Origin: Acanthornis magna
Taxonomy: Eukaryota > Chordata > Aves > Passeriformes > Acanthizidae
Direction: 5' to 3'
DNA length: 64,000 bases
Assembly (NCBI GenBank): GCA_036785705.1
Contig: JAWUZG010000056.1
Coordinates: forward strand, 6,325,001 to 6,389,000
The translations under genes were made by a program, and so were the position numbers. Below the pieces are notes generated by a model, which did no database searches, was not told the origin of the DNA, and was given only the letters and a program-made list of their open reading frames with translations. How positions within the stretch are numbered: the stretch's first letter is position 1; every line of letters begins with the position of its first letter. Positions 24,108 through 36,016 of the stretch are shown here, piece by piece.

Positions 24108-27100
24108 AGAAGCAGAAGACTGTGCAGGAGAAGAGTTTTGAGGAATGCCATACATTCTCTTGAGCTGTTTTGGGTTCCATGTTCCTTCTTGTGATATATC
24201 AATTATAATGCAAACAGTCTACTGGTGGTAGATTTCTGGACTTTTTAACACTAACATGAGGGTGCTGAAAGTTTTTATTCCATTACAAAAATTATAGAGT
24301 TCGTTACTCTATCAAAAGACTGTAAAATAACATATATTTTAGTTACGAAGTCTCAGCTATTACCTCAAATTGTAAAATCATTAAGCCTCAAATTCTAAAT
24401 CATTAAGAAATCATACATTTCTTTTCCAGATGACATGAAGCCACATCCCTGGATATCTAAGGTGTGCTCCTGTAAGGTGTGTTAGAAAAACCTGCTGAGA
24501 CAAAAGAATGAGAAGATGTACAAGGACAGCCAAGAAAAAGGACACGTGTGGACATGAAATGGCTTCTTGTAATTGTTATGGTACCTTTAACAATTCATTT
24601 TCAGAAGAAATACCTTTCATAAGATCAGCTTCTTTTGGCTGATTTATTTGCTTCAATTCACACTTGCATCACTACTAGATTTGCATGTAGTCAACTAAAT
24701 TTGGATAGTTTTGATATAGAAAACATCAACTCTTGATTTTTAGACATCATTCATTTGTTTATGTAGTGATCCCAAATCTTTACAACTTTGATCACTATTA
24801 AACAATTTTATCAATTTTAGTATTGTTTATGTACATCAAATCTACATTTTTCTCTCTTGTTGCTTCTGACTTTTCTTACCAGTAACATTTTAGCACCGAG
24901 CAAAACCAAATGCATTTCAAATAATTAGAAAATTTGTTTTTGCAGAAAAGAGAAATTCACAATTTGAATTAAACATGGAATATTTAGAAATTAATACAAA
25001 GAATGTTCTGTGCACAGGAGAGGATGAGAAATTGATAATAAATCTGGTCATGTCTAGGATGTAAATTTTCCTTTTCTGTAAATACTGTCATTACCATCAT
25101 CTGTTGAAATATAGTTCCAATATGGAACTGGAGAAGCCCATTGGAGTCCTCTTCTGAAATGATACACTTCATTGAATATCACTTTGTGCTCATTGGAAAA
25201 AGCAGGTATACCTTTTCCAATTTTCTTTTTTTTTTTTTTAATAATAATATATAATTATATTTGTAAAATATATTCAGCTGATTAGACCCATTTATCACCT
25301 GATATTCTGGGGGACTTAGGCTCATTAACAAATAATGGCTGCTCAGAGCAGTCAGCTCACTTTCTGTAGTGCCAATAGCTGGAGTGCCGGTGAAGGCAAA
25401 GGGACTTAAGGATGTGCCTTTCTGGATCTGTACCTTATGGTGGAAATCCTGGTCTGATGTCATCCCTTCCAATTATCACGTTAGACTAAGTTTCCTTAAC
25501 TAGGAGACTGGAGATTTCTTCAGTGTGGAAAGATTCTCTGGTAATGAATCTCTTTTTTCCTTGTGGAGAAATGTCATGCCTGCAGGAGTGATAAAACCTG
25601 GATTCTGCTGCCACAATATGGTTTGAATGAAGCAGACATGAAACCTTCTTCCTTCTGGTTTTTTTTAACCCGTAAGTCCATGCCCCTCCATGCAGTGTAT
25701 GGTCTTTAGACACACTGGGTGGTGGAAGGGAATTGTGAGAAGTAGTATCCCAGTTTTTATTCAACTAAAATATATGTAATTCAAATTGGCTGCAATCCAG
25801 AAAAGATAAAGATATTTAATGTTATCTTTCTGTAACTGTAAATACCATGCAGAAAAATGGAATATTTGGGCAGAAAAGCCAACGGTTTTAACACATTTGG
25901 TATTTTTCAGAAACAACTTTCCTTGTTCGTAGAAGGCATTTTCCTCTCTAAAATGTATCTTTTGTTCATATGTGGCTGCATTTCAATTATGGTGGCTGAA
26001 GATTGAGTGCTATGGGTTCATTCTTGCATTTCTTGGGCTGGATGTGTGGAATAATATCATTGATGTATTTATACTTGTACAACACAACTGAGAGCAGAAT
26101 GTGTCTTCAGCTGACATATATTCTCCTCTAACTTTTGTGGCTGAATGAGAGTTGCAAACATCAAGAAGGTAAAAATAAAATTGTAAAAATATCTACAGGA
26201 ACTTAGTAGCCATACAGGAACCTTGCAGACAGTAGAACAAATTACAAACAAAGGATGGACCTGTCTTCCTCCTTTGCACATCTGTCATATAAGCAACCAC
26301 ATCCAGTTGTTTCAGGAGTCTTCCATGGGCATCAAAAAGTCCATTCACAACAAGAATCACTGCTTGGCATCAGCATCTGCTCACTTGGGCCAGCTCTGCT
26401 CTTGTGCCAGGGTAACAAATCTTTTGAAAACTCTTTCAGCTAGATATTTCAAAGATGGATGTGTTCAAGTAGGTCTCATAGCTCAAGGAATTGGCATTGT
26501 CCATAACACCCAGTACTGCTGTAGTAGCAATTACATTTGTGCAACATGATATTTGATTGCTTGTCTTTAATTCTGCAAAGCAGTGCACATCAGCAGCCTG
26601 CCAATACAGCCAGCCCTCTGGAATGGTTTGTGCAGTGATGATTGGTGTTTGGCACATGCTTATGCGTGCTTTGTGCTAATTATAATTACAGGATCAGTAA
26701 GGTAAGGCAGGAACTTTTTTATTAGATACATTTATTTCCCAGTAAAGCAAATATATTCCCCTTGTCTTCTGGATGTCTTTCAAACAGCCAACTTTATAAT
26801 ATGTGCTCATGAAGAACTCAGAAAAATCTTTTTGCAACAAAGTGACAAGTTCAGAGCTGAATACAGAAAGAGAGATGAACTTCCTGCAATAGTTTCTTGT
26901 AAGCCAAACTGAAGAAATATTTCTGTATGAATGTGGTCTGACATAGCCCTGCATTCATGCTTATGGAGATTGAGTTTACAACAAAGTCCCAAAGTAATAT
27001 GGAATATATTTTTCTTTTGTGTTACTGTGAAAGAATCCAGTCAAAAGGAGTAGTATGTTAATATTGTTGGGTAGTTGCATAAATTTTAAATACAGGGTAA

Positions 27101-27857
27101 AAAATTGATTAATACCGAAACTGCTTAAGGATGTGGTGTTTTGTTTTGGCTTGGATTTTTTTCCATCCAGAAGTCATGGGGTCCAATGACCCCTACGGCT
27201 CAAGGTGTGGTTTCACAGTCAGGGGGATTTCTCCCTGCTCCAGCCTCCAGCTCCTGTCTCCTCACTTATGTCTGCACTACTTCTTGTGTGACCAGGCTGT
27301 GCCAAGGTAAGCACTGGCCTCAGTGCAAAGACCAGAGGAGGAACGAGCAATCCAGAGTGGAAATGTGGGACAGTTCACACAAAAATGAGCATGAGATTGG
27401 AAGTTTAGGGTGCTATATGCAGGGGTTTTACTTAAACATATATCTTCAGCTTTGAAATCTTATAAGCATTTTTTACATTACATGCATGATTACTTATATT
27501 ATTTTTTTTAAAAGAATGGAAGGCACTTACTCCTTTAGTATAAGCCCAAATCAGAACTCTTTGGCATCTCTTTATTTGAGGGATTTTGAGTTTTCCAAAC
27601 AATTCATACTTGGTCTGAATGGTCATGCTGAATGGTCATTGTCTTAATTTCCTGTCTGGAAACCTCCCTAAAGTTTGAACTGTTCATTTATGCCTCCAAA
27701 TCCAAATATTATGTTTTGAAGTATCTTGTGCCATTTATATATTTTAAATTTGATCATTGTAATAAACTGCTACCATTTTGGGATTGTATTTTGTGAAGTA
27801 ATGCCCTTCCCCAATCCAGTGAAAGATGATCTGAAAGCACATTGGCATGGGACTTGA
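24103..27857. other. Non-coding DNA with one weak candidate exon
   Basis: This is AT-rich sequence with no gene I can name. A T run followed by AATAATAATATATAATTATAT lies near 25228-25260. A GC-richer patch at 27171-27306 is flanked by acceptor- and donor-like sites and has an open frame. It is discussed in the findings as a weak exon candidate. Everything else is unremarkable. Confidence 0.65.
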
Positions 27858-27860
27858 AAA

Positions 27861-27905
<45 letters not shown>

Positions 27906-28004
27906 TACACATATATACATATGCACATATATATACACACATATATACACATATATATGTATATATACACATATATACACATATATATACATATATAGAC
28001 ATAT

Positions 28005-28039
<35 letters not shown>

Positions 28040-28050
28040 CATATATATAT
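27858..28050. repeat. Compound (AT)n/(AC)n microsatellite
   Basis: The stretch is almost purely alternating purine-pyrimidine. It has an (AT) run, then (AC), then mixed ATATAC/ACATAT units, a second (AC) run near 28005-28026, and a final (AT) block ending near 28050. Alternating AC and AT tracts can adopt Z-DNA or cruciform structures and are highly length-variable. Open frames on both strands crossing it, including one of 215 codons on the minus strand, translate as Tyr-Ile, Cys-Val or His-Thr repeats and are artefacts of the repeat. Confidence 0.97.
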
Positions 28051-30724
28051 AGGAGATCCAGTGTTTGAAATAGACACTTTAACAAAACCACTATGCAATG
28101 GTGCTACAAGCTCCAAACACCAGCAGTTGAGCAAGGGAAATGGTTTTGCATATCTGACTGAGCTGAAGTGTTGAAAATTCAGTAAAGAAGGTGACAGACT
28201 CAGCATTACCTCTGCCCAGGATTTTGCTCTTTTTGAAAGACCAAGTTCTCTGAAGGCTGACCAGGACAGTGAGCTCCAGCACAAATCCCAAAGACTGTGC
28301 CAATGCCGAATACACATCCATGGTGGGGGATCTATGAAGACAAAGTCCTGTCTCTTGTAATGGGTATTTCTGCTGGATTTTGCAGGCCGTTCTTCTTGCA
28401 TGAGAAAAGGATGCAGAGGAATTTCAAGAACTGGTCCATTTTTCCTTCCTCATTGAATATGTAGTCTGAACTGCTAGGCAAAGATATTAGCATTACTTTT
28501 AGCATTTGAATTGGGTTACCATTTGAATTCCTAGATCCCCAAAGTGAAAATTGGTCAGTTTTATTTTTGGAGAAGTAGTTTTGAACTTGGATGCAACATA
28601 AAATTCACACAATAACCCAAGATTGTCTTATTGGGGTCCATGGGAAGTTTGTTTCTTGAATGACACCTGCTGGAAAGTCTAAAGTGTGTCTGAGAGCTGT
28701 GCTGTGGGACAGAGGCACATCACAGCACGAACACCTTTCCCATCTTCAATGGATGTGGCTGGAATGGGTGAGTACAAACAGAGCTGCCAAGGTGAAGCAG
28801 TGTGAGTCACTAGACAATATTGAAGATAATGAAGCTTAGCAAATGTCTGCAGAGATTTTTTAGAAGAGACTGTGCATTTGACAAAATTTCTTAGTACTAC
28901 AAATTAATTACATTTATCTTTTTCTTTCATGTATTTCAAGAAGGTTTAACCTCAGAATACAGAGTTGTGCAGCCTGAATTTACATTGTGTCATGCAAATA
29001 TACCAATAAAAACTGGTTTTCTTCCTCTGCAGTACTGTCAATAACATCGTTGTGAAAAACAGTATCACTGGAGTAAGTAGTATATGTAAGTAGTATATGT
29101 TGTTTCATTAAGTACATTAGTCCCTTCAGTTTTACATCAGCTGGCAGATTTTCTTTCTTTGGTTTTTTTTTGGTTGGGTTGTTGTTTTTTTGGCATTTGA
29201 AAGCATAATACTCATCAGAAAATATTAATAATATCCAACACTAGTAAAATAGTAATATTTTCATTATTTATTCTCAAATTTTATCTAAATAATGTGTGTT
29301 CTTTTTGATAATAAGGACCTGGGGAAATAATTCCCTAAATCATTATGAATTTTCCACAACAAAACTCAGGGTTATAAAATATTCTCTTCAGTTTCAGAAC
29401 TGTATTTTCTGTCATCACACTGACCTGCAGACTTAGAGCTCTTCCCAGTAAATGTAACATACACATTTTTGTTGTTTGTTTTGGTTTATAGTCTTCCTGC
29501 CATGTAGATGGCAGCAGCACTCAAGCCTTGAAATTTACTCCAGCTTTTGAGTTTGTTCAAAAAAAATGTGTTTAAGAATATTATTGCCGAGACTGAACTG
29601 AAAGCCGGATTACTTTAAAGATGGATATCAGTTTAGTAACATGTACCTCTAAAGAATCTTTTAAATTCATAATGTCAGTGTTTAAAAGACAGTAAGTCAT
29701 ATTTGTCTGTATTAATATAGTTGCAACTATTATTTTTTTTTATATTTTGACTTTTTTCCCTATAAATTACATTTCTAGAATTTTTTCTATTGCACTAGGT
29801 TGCAAGATACACAGGATGTTTTTGAAAGTTCAAAATGGTATTTCCTTGCAGAATGAGAAGCAGTCTGGGCAGGAAAGCTGTTGACTATGGACATCCTTGT
29901 CAACAATACAAAGAGGAAGAATAGCTAAAGGTAGTGGGATACACAGTGTAGGATTTTGTGCTACACAGTGCTTTGTAGAAAGTATCATGAACTATCCTGG
30001 AAAGAATCATTTTGAAGGTCCAAATATCTTTATCTTTGCATTATGTAGAACTGTCTGCACTGACATTTACTTTGGCTAAGAAGTAGAGAGAGGTTTTGAA
30101 AGAGAAGCAACAAAACTTAGACCCAGAATCAAAGCTGTTTAGCAGCGTTAGTATCTGCAGCATCAGCTGAAACCTCAGGGAGACTTTGTGGGATCATCTC
30201 CAGGCCCTCAGAGATAAAAGCAGGTGTTACATGTGTAACTGTGCACAGAGGGAAAAACTAGCACAAGAAAGCATAATGATGGTAGTGCCTTGAACTAGAA
30301 AATTCTGTTTAAATGCTGGGGGCAAACAGTCATGTTTTAGTGAGCTGTCATTCAAAGTAGACCAGTACTTGCTCCCTCAACACTTCTAAACCAGGAGCAG
30401 CTGAAGAGGGAGATTAAATACCCAAAGGACAGCATATCTCATTCCATAGGATCCTGTCTGAGGATGCATTGGGTGGAGGTTTAATCCACACTGACTATGG
30501 AATCAGCTAAGGTAACTGGGAAAGGGAGCAGGCTGGGGCACTGAGGCATCCTTATCCAACTGCCACCGCTGCAGATTTGGGCAGGTCTGTTCAAACCCCC
30601 TGCAGAAGCTGGGAGGGAAACATGAACTGATATCCCTCTGATGCCCTTGCTATGTGGTGTGAAAGAGAAACCCTTGGCACAGTGTATCGTCCAGCTGTTT
30701 GTCAGGCAGGATCCCACAAAGGCC
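28051..30724. other. Non-coding unique DNA
   Basis: No gene or transposon is recognised. A 13-bp unit gtaagtagtatat is duplicated in tandem at 29073-29098. Just before the minisatellite, at 30709-30724, 'gcaggatcccacaaaggcc' resembles a decayed extra unit of that array. Confidence 0.65.
29073..29098. repeat. Two-copy 13-bp tandem duplication
   Basis: The unit gtaagtagtatat occurs twice in direct succession (29073-29085, 29086-29098) with no mismatch. It is a small slippage duplication. Confidence 0.85.
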
Positions 30725-30808
30725 AGGATTCCACACTGGAGGGTCAGGATTCCACACTGGAGGGTCAGGATTCCACACTGGAGGGTCAGGATTCCACACT
30801 GGAGGGTC
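30725..30808. repeat. 21-bp minisatellite, four perfect copies
   Basis: The unit begins aggattccacactgg and ends agggtc. It is 21 bp long and repeated exactly four times (30725-30745, 30746-30766, 30767-30787, 30788-30808). A degenerate partial unit lies immediately upstream from about 30709. Because 21 is divisible by three, two plus-strand frames stay open and give heptapeptide repeats (RIPHWRV and its frame neighbour QDSTLEG). There is no supporting exon structure, so this is taken as non-coding. Zero divergence among copies implies recent expansion or homogenisation, and the copy number may vary between individuals. Confidence 0.97.
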
Positions 30809-31469
30809 TGTCACAGCTTCAAGCTGCACTCAGTGGATGGGCTCTGACCAAATAATCTTCTAATATCGAATGGGGCTATGATGTTGTGATACCTGTCTTG
30901 GAGTGACAGCGCTCCTTCTCCTTAACTACTGCTTCAGGCAAAGGGCTTACAAAGGGAAAGTATGAACTCTTGGCTGATAAAATGTGTGATAACAGTAAAA
31001 GTAGATGAGTGGTGAGAAAGGAGCAGCAACTGGACACGTGTTGCATCAAAGCAGTGGGATAGCCAGCTTTTGTCTCTCCCACTCGTGTTGAATACAATGC
31101 ATTGGACATTGGTAATGGGAACAGCACTTCCCTTCTTAAATGTCTTCCAGACTAATGCAGGCTAAGAGCAAATATATTTTTGCTGCTTATAGAGTATGTT
31201 TTGGAGATTTGATGGGTTTTACTTCTCACTTCATAGCATCCATTAAATAAATCTTAGATTTCATATCAGTGAGCAGATATTTGTCAAAAAGCTGCTTCAA
31301 GGTCTCCCAAATCCACTTTTTTTTTCTATATTTTCAAAATTATTCCACTGCTTAAGTAATAAAAAATATCTTGACCTTCCCTCTACCTCACTGGTCATAT
31401 ATTCAATGTAGTTATGGGAGAGTTCTGTGCATTGCAACCATGCATACATTTAGAATTCATATTAGTGCT

Positions 31470-31489
31470 GATTATTCATATGAATAATC
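31470..31489. repeat. 20-bp perfect palindrome
   Basis: GATTATTCATATGAATAATC equals its own reverse complement. It contains overlapping ATTA homeodomain-type cores in both arms. It lies directly before an AT-rich tandem, so a replication or slippage origin is as likely as a binding site. Confidence 0.9.
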
Positions 31490-31567
31490 TATATTGAAAA
31501 TATATATTCATAATAAATATATATTGAAAATATATATTGAAAATACCTATAATGAAAATATATTTCA
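31490..31567. repeat. AT-rich imperfect tandem repeat
   Basis: Words of the form attgaaaatatat recur several times with small changes, among them 'atattgaaaatatatattca', 'atatattgaaaatat' and 'aatgaaaatatattt'. The unit is roughly 13-14 bp and imperfect. No function is suggested by the sequence. Confidence 0.7.
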
Positions 31568-34214
31568 AAAACTCCTAGGAACTTAAAATAACTGTCTCTG
31601 TGTTATTTCTGTGTAGTACATTGGAGAAGTTTTGTAAGGATATATAAAGGGATGGCCATGGCATTTTGCAAGTTAAATACAAAAGCAAAATTCCATAATA
31701 AACATATTGGTAGATTTCCATTATCCCTGCCCAAACTTACTAGGCTTAAGCAGCAAAATCACCTGAATAATATGATACAGAAGCTCTTAGAACTACCAAG
31801 CAGATTTTCCTTAGAGATACTTTTGCAGAATAATTTTGGAGTACAACAGCTCCTTAGGAGCTTGAGATTTGCAGCAATAACATTTCAAGCTTTTAAAGAA
31901 TGTGATGAATAATTTTAATGGATTGGATACTGAGAAAATATCAGAGAAGACATCACAAGCAAAGACTCATTCTAGGCACTCTTTCTTGTATTTGTTGCTT
32001 TAGTTATATGAAGTGACAGCCCAATGAATCACTGGGTGGTCTTTTGGTCTGACAATTTGGGTATTGTCCAAGCAATTAACAGGCAGACAGCCAGTTGCAG
32101 TGGCTAGTGATTAAACTACAGAGGTTCCTTGGTGGTTTCCATAAAGAAATCTCTGGGAGGTGTTAGATGGATCTGCCACTTACCATATGATGAGCACGTG
32201 TCCTACTCTGTGTACATGCTTATTCGACTCAAGAATATTACATCACTTGAAAAGAGTTGATATTTGGAAGACATTCCATGCTTTTGATTTCTCCTGTACT
32301 AACCCTGTGTGTGAGGAGAATTTATGATACTGTTGGAGTAAACCTTAAGCTTTGTATGGGTTTTTTGGTATTAGATTTTAAAAATTTATTTCCTCTTAAG
32401 TCACAGGTCTGACTAACTTCACGAGTACTTTACAGGTTACATTCCAGATTTTTTCATTCAAAAATGCCTTCTCTTACGTTAAGTCCTTTAAACAGATACA
32501 ATTGGTGTTAATGTTTGCTTAGCCCATGGAATATGTAACATCCTGCATTACTCCACTTCTTCACAATGCCTAAATCTATAGATGTTCATCTCTGGTCCTG
32601 CCACTTGGATGTTTGGTTTTTCCTTCATGTGTGGGAAAAAAACCTATCACACTTTTTCCAGAATTTTGAGTTTTTTCTTCCTCCCATGATAGCCTGTGGT
32701 TAAACTTCCACAGGGAGAGAACAAGGTAAAAGCAGCAAAAAGGAAAAATAAGAAGAAATAAACTCTATTAGCTAGAGTAAATATACCAGCACGGTCAAAT
32801 TATGATCACACTGGCCTCCAAGCTGCACTCTGATCTTTTATGAGAATTCTGAACAGTGCTCTGAAGGTAGGTGTAAATGTCAATACTTTAGGAAGGCTGG
32901 GAATTTCTGGGAATTTGCATAGGATACATATAACCACAGCTACAATCCTGCAGGGTACAGTACCCATGGCACTGAGCTAGCACCTGGCATTTTGAAAGGG
33001 GTAAGGGACTATAAAAGGAGTATCAGCAGCACTAAGTTTTCTTTAGCATTTAGCCTTTTTCCAGGGGGTAATTTTTCTGGATTAACCAGGAAAGTGCCCT
33101 TGCTGACTAACAGGAAGGAGAGGAGGTAGTTCTGTACATTTTAATGCTTTTACAGCTTCTGTACTAAAATATACTGCACATAGAAGGGAAGCTTGCACAC
33201 CCTCCTTAGAGGCAGACTCATCTCCCTTCCACGCAAAGGTTTTGCCAAGGTTTTTATAAAAAGAATCCCCATAGTGGATTTTTCCTATATTTATCTAGTA
33301 TTCAGTCCTGGACCACATCCTCCAGCAGCTTTTATTCAGCCAAAGCTGCTTCCAAAAGGGCTCAGGGACATCACTCGGTCAGCAGCAATCAGTGGGTTAA
33401 TACAGCCTGGCTTCTGCCTCCCTCAGATGTTCAGGAGAAGATAATGAGGCAGGGGTAGAGCCTGCAGGTTAATGAGATACCCCAACTGGAAGACAGAAAT
33501 CTGAGAGGAGAGGCTTGGGAAGCAGAAGAGGAAAGGGAAATGTGAGTGTCTTTATATTCAGGTGTTACTCAGTTGAGAGAATTGCTGGGGCAGGATTGTT
33601 TTCCAGTACTATAAAGACCATTTGATCTGTTAGTGCACTGCTGAAATTACTCATCTACCTGGCAAAAGCCATCTGCCTTTTACACTCCTGTTCAAATCAA
33701 TACTGAACTACATTTGGAACTCTGCTATGCTAAAAAGAAGTGCCCCCCCCATGCACCCCCGCCCAACCCTAAACAAAAAACCAAAATCCAAAGGCACTCA
33801 GGATAAACACTGGAATCCCACTAACAAATTCTAATCAGTGCTTGGGTAAGCATTGTTAGAAACATCTGTCATGCATTTAAATAAAATCTATTAATAAAAT
33901 GAATGAGTAGAACTTAGACAAGTATAGAGAGGTAATACAGTAAAACAAATGGCCCTAATACAGGGAGCTGTTGTACTATGCTGTTTTGAATATTGTCATG
34001 AAAGCAGCTTACCTTTCAGCTGAGTCTTTTCAATAATCTTGGGCCGTAAATGGTGCAGCCATGTAAATAACTCTGACAGTTGCACTTTGGCCATATAATA
34101 TGAAAAATAGCTTGTTCTCTATAATCACATTGTCAAAAAATTCCTCCTTCTTATCGGTATGCGACCTCCTGCTACAGACAAGCAGAATACAGAACAATCT
34201 GCACAGTCTGCAGC

Positions 34215-34470
34215 GCTCAAGATACTGTTCTTACTGTTATTATCAGCAATGACGATTATCTCTAAATGCTCAACAGTAAATCCAGAGGAATATATGGGAA
34301 CATTTTTCCTAAGTGGTGTATAACAATACCTGACATTTATATAGCACCTTTCATCTGTAAGAATCTCAAAGTGCTTCACAAAGTCTGCTGGGATCACTTC
34401 ACCCACCTCTGAAATGTACCTATCTCTACAGTGAAATTCAACTTCTATTCCACACCACTGCCATTGCACA
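34215..34470 (-). mobile_element. Probable ancient retroposon tail (L2/CR1-L3 or SINE type)
   Basis: On the minus strand the text 'gaagcactttgagattctta' is followed by 'cagatgaaaggtgctatata' and 'aatgtcaggtattgttat'. From memory this matches the pattern of a widespread ancient amniote retroposon 3' tail of the form 'GTAAAGCRCTTTGAGAT..TGAAAGGYGCTATATAAATG..ATTATTAT'. The end of the element would be near 34215-34230, where 'actgttattatcagc' is the decayed ATTATT tail. I cannot name the family with certainty. The 114-codon minus-strand open frame over this interval is a translation of the repeat. Survival of a readable copy from such an old family can reflect selection on a co-opted sequence. 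Confidence 0.5.
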
Positions 34471-35960
34471 ACGGTGTTTTTGAAAAACGTGACAACTAAG
34501 TGAAATGCCTTGAACTGTTCTTGTGAAAGCTATCATACGGTCCTCTGTGGCAGTCCGTGGCTAAAACTTTGCTGTGGCATCCAGAGAAAAAACAGCAGAT
34601 ACTTTTCTCCTCTGCCCTCAGACACTCCCTCCCAGCAAGTGCACTTCTATTCTCTTTCTGAGCTGTCAGTTGAAATACCACCAATGAATGAAATTCTACT
34701 AATGAAATAATACTAGTAAACCTGGGTGTCTGGAGTTATCCTTAGAAAGTAAGTAAAAATGAAAACAAAATCCTTAAAATTTTATAAGACAAAAATGGGC
34801 ATGACTAATCTATAACTGTGCTTCTCTGACAGCCTTGGTCTATTGAGCCCAACACTGTGAAATTAAGTACTAATCTGTTTTTCCTTGTGAGGTATTTATA
34901 TTCTTTTTCATGGTTTTAATACTATAGTTATGTATTTATATGAGCAGGTGTGACTGGGCCCTCACTGTAAATTGACTGTAGTATCTGTATCTGCTTATCT
35001 GTACTGGTAAATTAGAGTGAGGTAACATTCTCAGGTATGGAAAATTACATACATTGATAAAATGATGGAACGATCTCCATGCTCTTGATCTACAACAATT
35101 AATGCACTCCTAATGACCATACCTGATAGGAAGTGTTTGTACATACCCATGCTTTTCTGGACGGTAAAATAATTTTTCACTTAAACTTACTTTCAGTTCT
35201 TCTACTGGCATTTTGCTTTATTGCCAGAAAACTGAGGACATTAAGTTGCTATTACAGATATATAGACAAAGGGTGTGCACAGAATGATGGAATGCATGCA
35301 AAGCATAGTATTTGTGTATTCCTGGATGTGATAAAAGTCAGTATAAAAGTGGATTGAATCCTTTTCAAGAGAAATGCATGCTATGCAATATGAGTAATTT
35401 TGAAAGTGCTCTACCAATATGAATCAAACCATGGAGCTGAAAATACATGTTCTTGCTAGAGCTTCCTATTACATTTTCATCTCACAGAAGGATGGGAGCA
35501 AGCCCAGCCAGGAGCTCTGAACCCTGCAGAATTTTGGAGAGCTTAGCTCTGGCTGCTGATATAGATTTGATCTCTCCAACTCAGGTTTATGTCTGTAATA
35601 TGTCACTTTGGAAAAATAAGGTCCCATTTGGGTTCACTCCACTGCAGTGTTACTACTTTATCTTATATTTCATCCCCTCTGTGGTCTTGGCTTTTCTTTG
35701 GCAAAATGTGAGTTCCTTTTCTTTTAAACCTGGGGAAGCATTGGACATATGTCACCAGTGAACTCCAGAGTGTGTGTGGAAATTAGCTAAGTAGACAGAA
35801 CCACTTTACTGCTGAGAATATAGTGGTCTCTGCTCTTCCTCAGCTATAGACAAGAAAGAGAATCGAAAGTGTTTCAGAAGTTACTGACCTTTTGAAACTA
35901 AACTGTTACACTTCTTTCATGAAACAAATGCACGTAAACAGATTCATATAACTTTATAAT

Positions 35961-36016
35961 TATTATATTAAGAGATTAAATGTAATAAGATATTATATCA
36001 AGAGATTAAATGTAAT
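35961..36016. repeat. Two-copy 30-bp tandem repeat
   Basis: The unit tattatattaagagattaaa plus tgtaataaga is repeated once (35961-35990, then 35991 to about 36016). There is a single difference (ttaag against tcaag) before the second copy diverges at its end. It is a recent local duplication in AT-rich DNA. Confidence 0.85.

Larger units (their letters stand above)
30809..34210. other. Non-coding DNA with AT-rich palindrome and tandem
   Basis: No gene is seen. The interval contains a perfect palindrome (31470-31489) and the adjoining AT-rich tandem (31490-31567). A short C-rich patch 'gcccccccc' lies near 33743. A frame open at 33193-33444 has mixed composition but no motif and no splice sites that I can support. 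Confidence 0.65.

Noticed and set aside
27754..28401. 215-codon open frame on the minus strand
   Set aside because: More than a third of it is translation of the AT/AC repeat (Tyr-Ile-Cys-Val strings). The rest has no motif.
30641..30855. Heptapeptide-repeat proteins (RIPHWRV or QDSTLEG)
   Set aside because: Frame openness comes from the 21-bp minisatellite. There are no exon borders or conserved flanks.
34125..34469. 114-codon minus-strand open frame
   Set aside because: The central part is translation of the old retroposon tail (caattt-free run around 34320-34400). There is no known domain.
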